Source of the DNA: Bacteroidales bacterium
GTDB lineage: Bacteria > Bacteroidota > Bacteroidia > Bacteroidales > UBA932
Assembly: GCA_020026355.1 (NCBI GenBank)
Contig: JAHHQP010000001.1
Span: 1-64,000, forward strand
DNA length: 64,000 bases
Direction of reading: 5' to 3'
In this document: one piece after another, positions 23,412 to 31,351 of the stretch
Numbering within the stretch: position 1 is the stretch's first letter
Layout of the letters: the number at the start of each line of letters is the position of its first letter
Made by a program: the position numbers and the translations under genes
Notes under the pieces: generated by a model
What the model saw: only the letters and a program-made list of their open reading frames with translations
Told to the model about the DNA's origin: nothing
Database searches by the model: none

Positions 23412-25211
23412 TTACCCAAGATTATTGCTTAGGTGGGCCTTGACCACCGCCGCCAGACGGGGTCCTATCAAGGCTTCCACATCTTCGAGATTCGCCTCAG
23501 CAATCCGTTTCACGCTGCCGAAATGCATGAGCAGACGCTGCTCCGTCTTGGGGCCGACTCCCTTGATGCCGCTGAGCGCTGACTGAACCTGTGTCTTGCT
23601 GCGCAGCTTCCTGTGGAAGGTGATTCCGAAACGGTGTGCTTCGTCGCGGATGTGCTGGAGCAGCTTGAGCGCCTGCGAATTTCGGTCCAGAAAGAGAGGA
23701 TAAGGGTCTCCGACCCGATAGACTTCCTCCATTTTCTCGGCCAGGGCAATCAAGGTCACCTTGTCGATGATCCCCAGTTCACTCAAGGCTTCATAGGCCA
23801 TACCGAGCTGTCCCTTACCGCCGTCGATGACGATGAGCTGCGGCAAGTCATCGGGATTTTCTGAAAGCATGCGGGAATAACGGCGATTGACGACTTCTTT
23901 CATGGTCGCATAATCATTGGCCCCCACCACAGTCTTCACCTTGAAATGACGGTAATCCTTCTTGCTGGGCACTCCATCCCGGAAGACGACACAGGAAGAG
24001 ACCGGATTCGTTCCCTGAATGTTCGAATTATCGAAACATTCCATATGAACCGGAAGTACCGGCATTCCTAACTGCTTCTTGAGTGATTCCAGCACCATGG
24101 TGCGGAAAGTATCAGGATCCGTATGTTCCCGTTGCTTCAAGGCATTGAAGCGCATTTCCTTGGCGTTTTTCATGCTCAGTTCCAGCAAAGCCAGCTTATC
24201 TCCACGCACCGGCATCCTGAACTCCACACCTTCGAACTCCACGTCAGGAAGAAAGGGAACGATGACCTCCTTGGAAAGCTGCCCGAACTTTTCGCTGACT
24301 TCCCCGATGAACATGCTCAGTACCGCCTCCTGCTCCTCCTCGATGTTCAGCTTGAAACCGAGATTCAGGGACTGTACGACGGCACCGCCACGGATACGCA
24401 TGAAATTGCCGAAAGCTTCTCCAGGCTCGAAAACCAACGAGAAGACATCTTCGTCCGACAGGCTTGAGTTCATGATGACAGACTTGCTGTAATGCTTTTC
24501 CAGCGATTGCATCTTATCCTTATACATGCCGGCAAGTTCGAAATCCATGTTTTCCGATGCCTCCAGCATCAGCTGACGATAATGCTGGATCATTTCCCGT
24601 CCTCCGCCTTTGAGCAGGCGGACGATCTCTTCGATGTTGCGTCCGTATTCTTCTACAGAAATACCGCCAACGCAGCATCCTCGGCATTTCCCGATATGGA
24701 AGTTCAGACAGGGACGCTGACGATGACGAAGCATGGATTCCGATGTGATCTTCTGATTGCAGGTCCGGAGCGGATAGACCTGATGGAAAAATTCCACAAG
24801 ATTACGGGCATGCGTGACGCTGCTGTAAGGTCCGAAATAACGGGAACCGTTCTTCACGACCTTCCGTGTCAGGAAGACCTTAGGAAAAGCATCGGCACTG
24901 ACACATATCCAGGGATAAGTCTTGGAATCTTTCAGCAGGATATTGTAGCGCGGCTTGTACTGCTTGATCAGATTGTTCTCCAGCAGCAGGGCATCTGCCT
25001 CGCTGTCCACCACGGAATATTGGGCATCGGCAATCTTGGAGACCATGATGGCTGTCTTGCGAGTCAGCCGCTCTTCCGGGACGAAATATTGGGCGACACG
25101 CTTGTGCAGATCCTTGGCCTTTCCCACATAAATGACATTCCCCTCAGCGTCATAATAACGATAGACACCGGGGGAATGTGGAAACAATGCTATTTTCTCC
25201 TTGACTGTCAA
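23412..25211 (-). CDS. uvrC: Excinuclease ABC subunit C
   Basis: Makes both incisions in nucleotide excision repair with UvrAB. 599 aa. N-terminal GIY-YIG nuclease (SPGVYRYYDAEGNVIYVGKA), a cysteine cluster (CRGCC near the CLNFHIGKC segment), a UVR motif in the middle, the C-terminal RNase H-like nuclease (ECFDNSNIQG and VIDGGKGQL), and terminal helix-hairpin-helix motifs (IKGVGPKTEQRLL). It begins 11 bp after the tlpA-like gene, so the two are co-transcribed. Confidence 0.97.
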   Translation of the reverse strand: MTVKEKIALFPHSPGVYRYYDAEGNVIYVGKAKDLHKRVAQYFVPEERLTRKTAIMVSKIADAQYSVVDSEADALLLENNLIKQYKPRYNILLKDSKTYPWICVSADAFPKVFLTRKVVKNGSRYFGPYSSVTHARNLVEFFHQVYPLRTCNQKITSESMLRHRQRPCLNFHIGKCRGCCVGGISVEEYGRNIEEIVRLLKGGGREMIQHYRQLMLEASENMDFELAGMYKDKMQSLEKHYSKSVIMNSSLSDEDVFSLVFEPGEAFGNFMRIRGGAVVQSLNLGFKLNIEEEQEAVLSMFIGEVSEKFGQLSKEVIVPFLPDVEFEGVEFRMPVRGDKLALLELSMKNAKEMRFNALKQREHTDPDTFRTMVLESLKKQLGMPVLPVHMECFDNSNIQGTNPVSSCVVFRDGVPSKKDYRHFKVKTVVGANDYATMKEVVNRRYSRMLSENPDDLPQLIVIDGGKGQLGMAYEALSELGIIDKVTLIALAEKMEEVYRVGDPYPLFLDRNSQALKLLQHIRDEAHRFGITFHRKLRSKTQVQSALSGIKGVGPKTEQRLLMHFGSVKRIAEANLEDVEALIGPRLAAVVKAHLSNNLG

Positions 25212-25222
25212 TGCAGTTGCAA

Positions 25223-26356
25223 TTAATTCAGTTTGCTCAGATACTCATCGACGGTTTCTGCAAGCTCCGTTCCATGGAGACCTCTCTTGAGGATGGTTCC
25301 GTCAGGACCGAAGAGAATGATGTGCGGGATACCGTCGATACCGTAAAGTTCCGTAGGGATGCTCTTAGCGTTGTTGATCTGATTCCAGGTGACGCCGAGC
25401 TTGTCGGCCGTTTCCATAGTCACTCTGACATCCTCACGTTCCCAGACTGCTACGCTGAGCACATCGAAATGTTCACCGTGCCATTTGTCATAGATGGCCT
25501 TGATGTTCGGCATCTCACGTTTGCAAGGGCCACACCACGGTGACCAGAAATCAACGAGGACATATTTGCCTTTGCCGACATAATCGGAAAGCTTGACAGT
25601 CGAATAGACCGGGTTGGCAGCCATGCTGCGGTCATGACCGATGACAGTCTGAACCTCGAAATCCACGAACATCTTTCCTTCTGCGGTAGCTTGCTTAGCC
25701 TCCAGGGAAGCAATGATGGACTTGATGGTTTCCTGAGCTTTCATTTCCTCTGAAAGCCCATTGACCAAAGTCTGAAGCTCATCCATGTCCAATTCATAAT
25801 AAACGTTGGAAAGGGCACTTGCGCCGAGGAAGTTGTCCGGATTGTCTTTCAAGGTTTCCAGGCAGAGGGCTTTCTTGTCCTCAGTCAATTCCTCATAGGC
25901 TTCATTCAACTTCTCGTTCTTTTCCTCGTCGTTCAAAGCAGTATCGGCAGAAAGTTCGCGTCTGAGATTCATGAAATCATTGTAAAGCTGCTGCATTTTC
26001 TGGTCATAGGCCACGATCGCATTCTGCAAGGACTTCTCGTCCTTAGAGCAGATGTAGGAAGAATCGGCAATCACGACTTCGAGCTCGGAACCGTCAGGAA
26101 TGAAAGGAAGATAGGTATGCTCGACCTTCACCACACCGTTGGACATCCTGTCCGTAGGGATTTCCAGGGAAAAATTACCGCCAGCAACCGCTACGACCGT
26201 ATCCAGTTCGGTGCCCGGATAGCGGACCTGTACCGTGACGGAATCGATGCCTTCTTTCACCTGACCTTTCAGCAAGGTCTTTTCACCGTTGCCTGTCGCA
26301 CAGGAACCTAATGCGACCAAAGCTGCTCCGAAGAGCAATAAAGAGTTGATTTTCAT
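25223..26356 (-). CDS. TlpA-like thiol-disulfide oxidoreductase lipoprotein
   Basis: 377 aa. The signal peptide ends in a lipobox (VALGSC, Cys19), so it is membrane-anchored and periplasmic. Residues about 25-120 resemble the DUF4369 domain often joined to this family. The C-terminal thioredoxin-fold domain has WSPWCGPCK with the redox pair Cys275 and Cys278, and a cis-Pro region GIPHIILFG. Such proteins keep periplasmic or cytochrome-maturation thiols reduced. Substrate unknown. First gene of a unit with uvrC. Confidence 0.9.
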   Translation of the reverse strand: MKINSLLLFGAALVALGSCATGNGEKTLLKGQVKEGIDSVTVQVRYPGTELDTVVAVAGGNFSLEIPTDRMSNGVVKVEHTYLPFIPDGSELEVVIADSSYICSKDEKSLQNAIVAYDQKMQQLYNDFMNLRRELSADTALNDEEKNEKLNEAYEELTEDKKALCLETLKDNPDNFLGASALSNVYYELDMDELQTLVNGLSEEMKAQETIKSIIASLEAKQATAEGKMFVDFEVQTVIGHDRSMAANPVYSTVKLSDYVGKGKYVLVDFWSPWCGPCKREMPNIKAIYDKWHGEHFDVLSVAVWEREDVRVTMETADKLGVTWNQINNAKSIPTELYGIDGIPHIILFGPDGTILKRGLHGTELAETVDEYLSKLN

Positions 26357-26379
26357 AATTTCAATAGTTTTATTCTTCC

Positions 26380-26387
26380 CAAATATA
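26380..26387 (-). promoter_or_regulatory. -7 box of the tlpA-like/uvrC unit (TATATTTG)
   Basis: TATATTTG on the minus strand, 23 bp upstream of the start codon and just after the rpsC terminator. The two signals together separate this unit from the ribosomal genes. Confidence 0.5.
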
Positions 26388-26411
26388 TGAAAAAAATGGG
26401 AAAGACGGACA

Positions 26412-26445
26412 TAAAAAAAGTATGGAGCGCATCAGCGCTCCATAC
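26412..26445 (-). terminator. Strong terminator after rpsC
   Basis: On the minus strand a perfect 11-bp stem (GTATGGAGCGC / GCGCTCCATAC, 4-nt loop) is followed by seven T. It lies about 27 bp past the rpsC stop. A strong terminator at this point is striking because rpsC is normally followed directly by rplP. Confidence 0.95.
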
Positions 26446-26471
26446 CCTACGAAATATTGATTGAATAAATG

Positions 26472-27215
26472 TTATTTATTCTCTCTGCGGTTGTTACGGC
26501 CACCACGACGACGATCGTTTCCACGATTTCCTCTGCCGTGTCCACCCTGCTGAGCCTGAGCGGCGATGCCAGCGTTAGGTGAAAGGTCTTTCTTACCGTA
26601 AACCTCACCGTTGCAGATCCATACTTTGATACCAAGGGCACCTACTTTAGTATGAGCTACTGCAAGAGCGTAGTCGATATCAGCACGGAATGTGTGGAGA
26701 GGAGTACGTCCTTCCTTGAACATTTCGCTTCTTGCCATCTCAGCACCGCCTACACGACCGCTGATCTGAACTTTGATACCTTCTGCACCAACTCTCATAG
26801 TTGTTGCTACAGCCATCTTGATGGCTCTTCTGTAGGAAACACGACCCTCGATCTGGCGAGCGATGGAGTCTGCTACGATGTGAGCGTCAACCTCTGGCTT
26901 CTTCACCTCGAAGATGTTGATCTGAACATCTTTGTTGGTTACTTTCTTCAACTCCTCTTTGAGCTGATCTACTGCAGCACCGCCTTTACCGATGATGACA
27001 CCTGGTCTTGCAGCGTGGATAGTTACAGTGATGAGTTTAAGAGTTCTCTCGATGACGATCTTGGAAAGGCTAGCCTTTGCAAGACGGTTCACGAGATATT
27101 TACGGATCTGATAATCTTCTGCGATTTTCTCCGCATAGTTACCACCACACCAGTTAGAGTCCCAACCACGGGTGATACCGATTCTGTTGCTGATAGGATT
27201 TGTTTTCTGTCCCAT
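26472..27215 (-). CDS. rpsC: Ribosomal protein S3 (last gene of the split operon)
   Basis: Small-subunit protein at the mRNA entry. 247 aa with a KH domain (HAARPGVIIGKGGAAVDQLK) and the C-terminal domain, plus a Gly/Arg/Asn-rich tail (HGRGNRGNDRRRGGRNNRR) common in Bacteroidota. It is the last gene of its transcription unit, ended by a strong terminator rather than continuing into rplP. Confidence 0.98.
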   Translation of the reverse strand: MGQKTNPISNRIGITRGWDSNWCGGNYAEKIAEDYQIRKYLVNRLAKASLSKIVIERTLKLITVTIHAARPGVIIGKGGAAVDQLKEELKKVTNKDVQINIFEVKKPEVDAHIVADSIARQIEGRVSYRRAIKMAVATTMRVGAEGIKVQISGRVGGAEMARSEMFKEGRTPLHTFRADIDYALAVAHTKVGALGIKVWICNGEVYGKKDLSPNAGIAAQAQQGGHGRGNRGNDRRRGGRNNRRENK

Positions 27216-27220
27216 AATTA

Positions 27221-27640
27221 TTATTCCTCCACTGTTGATGGTTTCTTGACATCAAGGACGACAGTAACGTGGTTGGAACGCTTGCGGATCCTACCGGCTC
27301 TACCCTGCGGGCAAGGACGGATTCTCTTGAGTGTACGACCCTCGTCGACCATGATGGTCTTGACGATTACATTACCGTTATCCAACTCTTTTGTATCGTT
27401 TGGATTCTTGGCTTCCCAGTTAGCGATAGCGCTGCGGAGAAGAGTTTCCAGACGGATAGATGCCTCTTTCTTTGAGAATCTCAAAATATCGAGTGCACGG
27501 TTAACCTCGACGCCTCTGATGATATCAGCTACCAGACGCATTTTACGAGGTGAAGTAGGTACATCATTCAGCTTTGCGATAGCTGTCTGCTTCTTGATTT
27601 CTTTCAGCCTCTCGGCCATATGTCTTTTACGAGCTCCCAT
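27221..27640 (-). CDS. rplV: Ribosomal protein L22
   Basis: Large-subunit protein whose beta hairpin lines the exit tunnel. 139 aa. Conserved segments: DVPTSPRKMRLVADIIRG and RRIRPCPQGRAGRIRKRSNH. It lies 5 bp upstream of rpsC. Confidence 0.98.
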   Translation of the reverse strand: MGARKRHMAERLKEIKKQTAIAKLNDVPTSPRKMRLVADIIRGVEVNRALDILRFSKKEASIRLETLLRSAIANWEAKNPNDTKELDNGNVIVKTIMVDEGRTLKRIRPCPQGRAGRIRKRSNHVTVVLDVKKPSTVEE

Positions 27641-27660
27641 AATTACAAAATCATTTTAAA

Positions 27661-27930
27661 TTATTTACGATTGCCCGAATGGCCTTTGAAAGTTCTTGTT
27701 GGCGCGAACTCACCGAGCTTGTGACCTACCATGTTCTCAGTTACATAGACAGGAATAAATTTGTTTCCATTATGAACTGCAACTGTGTGACCCACGAAGT
27801 CAGGAGAGATCATACTTGCGCGTGACCAAGTCTTGACAACCTCTTTCTTCATGCTACCGTTATTCATAGCAAGAATTCTTTTTTCAAGGGCTTCCTGAAT
27901 ATAAGGACCTTTTCTTAATGAACGACTCAT
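27661..27930 (-). CDS. rpsS: Ribosomal protein S19
   Basis: Head protein of the small subunit. 89 aa, start MSRSLRKGPYIQEALEKRIL and the GHTVAVHNGNKFIPVYVTENM block, ending with FAPTRTFKGHSG. Between rplB and rplV. Confidence 0.98.
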   Translation of the reverse strand: MSRSLRKGPYIQEALEKRILAMNNGSMKKEVVKTWSRASMISPDFVGHTVAVHNGNKFIPVYVTENMVGHKLGEFAPTRTFKGHSGNRK

Positions 27931-27949
27931 AATCTATTAATTTATTCCG

Positions 27950-28774
27950 TTATTTTTTCCTTCTTTCAATAATAAATTTATTTGAAGTCGCCTTTGGATT
28001 CCTAGTCTTGTAACCCTTAGCTGGAAGACCCTTGCGTGAACGTGGATGTCCACCGGATGCACGACCTTCACCACCACCCATCGGGTGATCTACAGGGTTC
28101 ATTACAACACCGCGGACGCGTGAACGACGGCCGAGCCATCTTCTACGTCCAGCTTTACCATGTGACTCCAGAATGTGGTCTGCGTTGGACACGACACCGA
28201 CAGTTGCGCGGCAGGAAACCAGAACCATTCTGGTCTCACCTGAAGGGAGACGGAGGATAGCGTGGTTGCCCTCACGAGCTGCGAGCTGAGCGAACGCTCC
28301 GGCAGAACGTGCCATGCAGGCACCCTGACCTGGGCGAAGCTCAATGTTGTGAACAAGCGTACCGAGCGGAATATTTGCGAGTGGAAGAGCGTTACCTACC
28401 TCAGGAGCGGCTTTCTCACCAGATGCGATTACCTGTCCTACTTTCAATCCGTTTGGCGCGATGATGTATCTCTTCTCGCCATCTTCATATTTTACAAGTG
28501 CGATACGAGCGCTGCGGTTCGGATCGTACTCGATTGTCATGACTGTTGCAGTGCACTCATCTTTGTCACGAAGGAAGTCGATGATACGATACATTCTCTT
28601 GTGACCACCTCCGATGTTGCGGATAGTCATCTTACCCTGATTGTTACGTCCACCTGTCTTCTTGATAGGCATGAGGAGGGATTTTTCAGGAGTCTTTGAG
28701 GTAATGTCGTCAAAAGCACTAATTACCTTATTTCTCGATCCCGGGGTTACCGGTTTGAATTTTCTTACTGCCAT
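27950..28774 (-). CDS. rplB: Ribosomal protein L2
   Basis: Large-subunit core protein needed for peptidyl transferase activity. 274 aa. The C-terminal block with GVVMNPVDHPMGGGEGRASG contains the conserved His at the catalytic centre. Typical position between rplW and rpsS. Confidence 0.98.
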   Translation of the reverse strand: MAVRKFKPVTPGSRNKVISAFDDITSKTPEKSLLMPIKKTGGRNNQGKMTIRNIGGGHKRMYRIIDFLRDKDECTATVMTIEYDPNRSARIALVKYEDGEKRYIIAPNGLKVGQVIASGEKAAPEVGNALPLANIPLGTLVHNIELRPGQGACMARSAGAFAQLAAREGNHAILRLPSGETRMVLVSCRATVGVVSNADHILESHGKAGRRRWLGRRSRVRGVVMNPVDHPMGGGEGRASGGHPRSRKGLPAKGYKTRNPKATSNKFIIERRKK

Positions 28775-28788
28775 TGCTTGTTATTACC

Positions 28789-29079
28789 TTAAATGTTTGC
28801 GTAAAAATCAATCTTATCTTCGCCTGCAAGCGTCACATAAGCTTTCTTGAAGTGATTTGCACGGCCTTTAAGCATACCGGCTTTAGTGAAGCGAGATTTT
28901 TTCTTACCGTGATAGTTGAGCGTGTTCACGTCAGCAACTGTCACATTGTACATCTGCTCTACTGCGGCCTTGATCTGAAGCTTGTTAGCATCACGGCTCA
29001 CGATGAAGCCGTAGCGGTTCAACTTTTCGCCTTGAACCGTCATCTTTTCAGTTACTATTGGCTTAATTATAATTCCCAT
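28789..29079 (-). CDS. rplW: Ribosomal protein L23
   Basis: Exit-tunnel protein that docks trigger factor and SRP. 96 aa, start MGIIIKPIVTEKMTVQGEKL and the DVNTLNYHGKKKSRF loop. Between rplD and rplB. Confidence 0.98.
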   Translation of the reverse strand: MGIIIKPIVTEKMTVQGEKLNRYGFIVSRDANKLQIKAAVEQMYNVTVADVNTLNYHGKKKSRFTKAGMLKGRANHFKKAYVTLAGEDKIDFYANI

Positions 29080-29090
29080 TTCTCAATCTT

Positions 29091-29720
29091 TTAGCGTCTG
29101 ATTCTTGATGCGAGGATATCCTGTACACCGTCAACGAGTACCATTGAATTTGCATTCATGATAGCGTAAGTGTTGATCTCATCTACAGTGATGACCTTCA
29201 CCTCAGGAAGGTTACGTGATGAAAGGTAGATATTGTCGGAGTTCTCAGGAAGGACTACGAGCACCTTTCTTGTACCAGCCTTGATGTTGGCAAGGATCTG
29301 GTTCAGCTCTTTAGTCTTAGGAGCCTCCATAGCGAATGGCTCAACCATCGTGATCGCATTCTCCTGTGCCTTGTAAGAAAGAGCTGAGAATCTAGCCAGC
29401 TGTTTGAGCTTCTTGTTCAATTTCTTGCGGTAAAGACGAGGCATCGGACCGAATACACGACCACCACCTACATAGATACCTGCTTTCAAACTACCGTGAC
29501 GAGCACCGCCTGAACCTTTCTGGCGAATGAGCTTCTTGGTGCTGTATGCGATCTCGCTGCGGTCTTTCGTCTTAGCTGTTCCCTGACGCTGGTTAGCGAG
29601 GTACTGCTTGACATCAAGATAGATTGCGTGATCGTTCGGTGTCACACCGAAGATGTTCTCATCAAGAACAACCTTCTTTCCGGATTCTGATCCGTCAATT
29701 TTGTAAACTGACAATTCCAT
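29091..29720 (-). CDS. rplD: Ribosomal protein L4
   Basis: Large-subunit assembly protein. 209 aa, with the long tunnel loop (RQKGSGGARHGSLKAGIYVG). In gamma-proteobacteria L4 represses the S10 operon. The leader of this half-operon carries a small hairpin (30386-30404) but nothing that clearly resembles that control site. Confidence 0.98.
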   Translation of the reverse strand: MELSVYKIDGSESGKKVVLDENIFGVTPNDHAIYLDVKQYLANQRQGTAKTKDRSEIAYSTKKLIRQKGSGGARHGSLKAGIYVGGGRVFGPMPRLYRKKLNKKLKQLARFSALSYKAQENAITMVEPFAMEAPKTKELNQILANIKAGTRKVLVVLPENSDNIYLSSRNLPEVKVITVDEINTYAIMNANSMVLVDGVQDILASRIRR

Positions 29721-29723
29721 ACC

Positions 29724-30347
29724 TTAATCCTCCAAAATTACATAAGATCCCTTAGCTCCTGGTACTGAGCCTTTTACTACAAGAAGATTGTTCTCAGGCA
29801 TTACCTTCACAACCTCGAGGTTGAACACCTTAACTCTCTCGTTACCCATGTGACCAGCCATACGCATTCCTTTGAATACGCGTGAAGGCCATGAGGATGC
29901 ACCGAGGGAACCCGGGTGACGAAGTCTGTTGTCCTGACCATGAGTAGTACCACCGACACCGGCGAAACCATGGCGTTTTACAACACCCTGAAAACCTTTA
30001 CCTTTAGAAGTACCGACAACGTCGATGAAAGGAACATTCGCAAAAATGTCCGCTACAGTAAGGACGTCACCTAATTTGAGCTCCTGAGCGAAGTCCGCTT
30101 CGAATTCGACGAGCTTGCGCTTTGGAGTTGTTCCTGCCTTCTCAAAGTGACCTTTGAGAGCCTTGCTGGCGTGCTTCTCGCTTGTTTCGTCATAGGCAAG
30201 CTGTACAGCGGCGTAACCGTCTTTTTCTACTGTACGAATCTGCGTAACAACACACGGACCAGCCTCAATAACGGTGCATGGAATATTTTTTCCATCAGCA
30301 CCAAAAACGGAAGTCATTCCGATTTTCTTTCCAATTAATCCAGGCAT
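29724..30347 (-). CDS. rplC: Ribosomal protein L3 (first gene of this unit)
   Basis: Large-subunit assembly initiator. 207 aa, start MPGLIGKKIGMTSVFGADGK, GKGFQGVVKRHGFAG in the middle. rpsJ (S10), which normally precedes rplC in this phylum, is absent: the next gene upstream is the divergent cdaA. A consensus-like promoter (30409-30439) lies 62 bp upstream of the start codon. Confidence 0.98.
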   Translation of the reverse strand: MPGLIGKKIGMTSVFGADGKNIPCTVIEAGPCVVTQIRTVEKDGYAAVQLAYDETSEKHASKALKGHFEKAGTTPKRKLVEFEADFAQELKLGDVLTVADIFANVPFIDVVGTSKGKGFQGVVKRHGFAGVGGTTHGQDNRLRHPGSLGASSWPSRVFKGMRMAGHMGNERVKVFNLEVVKVMPENNLLVVKGSVPGAKGSYVILED

Positions 30348-30385
30348 TGGTTTGTTTAATTAATTGATTATAAAATATTTACACT

Positions 30386-30404
30386 CCGCAATACATTTTT
30401 GCGG
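30386..30404 (-). promoter_or_regulatory. Leader hairpin of the rplC operon
   Basis: CCGCA/TGCGG stem with a 9-nt loop placed at the predicted 5' end of the rplC transcript. It could affect RNA stability or control. Weak structure, function unproven. Confidence 0.3.
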
Positions 30405-30408
30405 GCTG

Positions 30409-30439
30409 CAAATATAGTGATTAATCCTCAAAATACAAA
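30409..30439 (-). promoter_or_regulatory. Promoter of the L3-S3 operon
   Basis: On the minus strand TTTG (30436-30439), a 19-bp spacer, then TATATTTG (30409-30416). This is an almost ideal Bacteroidota -33/-7 pair. Confidence 0.75.
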
Positions 30440-30499
30440 ACTTTTTGAGTTTAATTCATTTAAAAAGAGCTTGTTGCGTTTTATTTGACGGCAAATTCG

Positions 30500-30507
30500 T
30501 ATATTTG
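30500..30507 (+). promoter_or_regulatory. -7 box of cdaA (TATATTTG)
   Basis: TATATTTG 21 bp upstream of the ATG at 30529. Its presence is the main reason for rejecting the longer open frame that begins at 30445. Confidence 0.55.
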
Positions 30508-30528
30508 CGCGATATATATAAGAAAGGT

Positions 30529-31332
30529 ATGCTACTAGAAATTTTCGGATTCCTGCATCTGACATTCACGGATATCCTGGACATCTTCTTGCTGAGCCTG
30601 ATCATATTCCTGGCTTTCAAGTGGTTGAGAGGAACTTCAGCGGTGAGCATCTTCATCGCGATCCTCTCGCTGTACATGATCCGGATCATCGCCATCGTGC
30701 TGAACATGCAGCTGATCAGTTCCGTCATGGGCACGGTACTGGATGTCGGAATGCTGGCCATCATCGTGATCTTCCAACCGGAAATCAGGAGATTCCTCAT
30801 CAATCTTGGCAACAAGTACCAGAACATGAACAAGGAGAAGAATTTCCTCACCAAATATCTGGGAGACCGGAATACGGAACTGGACCGGGAATCCGTCAAC
30901 GAGATCTGTGAAGCATGCAAGGCAATGGGAGAAGAAAAGACCGGTGCACTGATCGTCATCGCGAACAACGCTTCGCTGGAGAACATATCCAGTACCGGGG
31001 ACCAGATCGATGCCAACATCCACCGTAGGCTGCTGATGAACCTTTTCTTCAAGAATTCCCCGCTCCATGACGGAGCTGTCATCATCCACAACAACAAAGT
31101 GGAAGCCGCCAGATGCACCTTGCCGATCACGGACAAGACGAACATACCGGCCCATTACGGTATGCGGCACAAAGCGGCCATCGGCCTTTCCGAAATCACG
31201 GACGCTTCGGTCGTCGTCGTTTCGGAAGAGACCGGCAAGATTTCCTATATCAAGGAAGGAAAGATCAAGACGATCACGAACATCAACGAGCTGAAACTAC
31301 TGCTCAGCAAATCTATAGAAACAGAAGGATAG
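30529..31332 (+). CDS. cdaA: Diadenylate cyclase CdaA
   Basis: Makes cyclic di-AMP from two ATP. 267 aa from the ATG at 30529. The N-terminus has three hydrophobic helices, then the DisA_N catalytic domain. The DGA motif is intact (LHDGAVII, D181-A183). The second signature reads RHK (R213-K215) instead of the usual RHR, a conservative change at an ATP-contacting position. It is followed 19 bp later by mutS2. Cyclic di-AMP controls potassium and osmotic balance in other bacteria. Confidence 0.92.
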   Translation: MLLEIFGFLHLTFTDILDIFLLSLIIFLAFKWLRGTSAVSIFIAILSLYMIRIIAIVLNMQLISSVMGTVLDVGMLAIIVIFQPEIRRFLINLGNKYQNMNKEKNFLTKYLGDRNTELDRESVNEICEACKAMGEEKTGALIVIANNASLENISSTGDQIDANIHRRLLMNLFFKNSPLHDGAVIIHNNKVEAARCTLPITDKTNIPAHYGMRHKAAIGLSEITDASVVVVSEETGKISYIKEGKIKTITNINELKLLLSKSIETEG

Positions 31333-31351
31333 CACTTGGAGGGACATAGAC

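Noticed and set aside
16919..26356. The block inside the ribosomal cluster considered as a mobile island
   Set aside because: It contains conserved housekeeping genes with ordinary composition and no integrase, repeats or tRNA at its ends, so a rearrangement is more likely.
30445..30528. Longer N-terminus for CdaA
   Set aside because: It would start before the -7 box at 30500-30507. The ATG at 30529 gives the usual family start.
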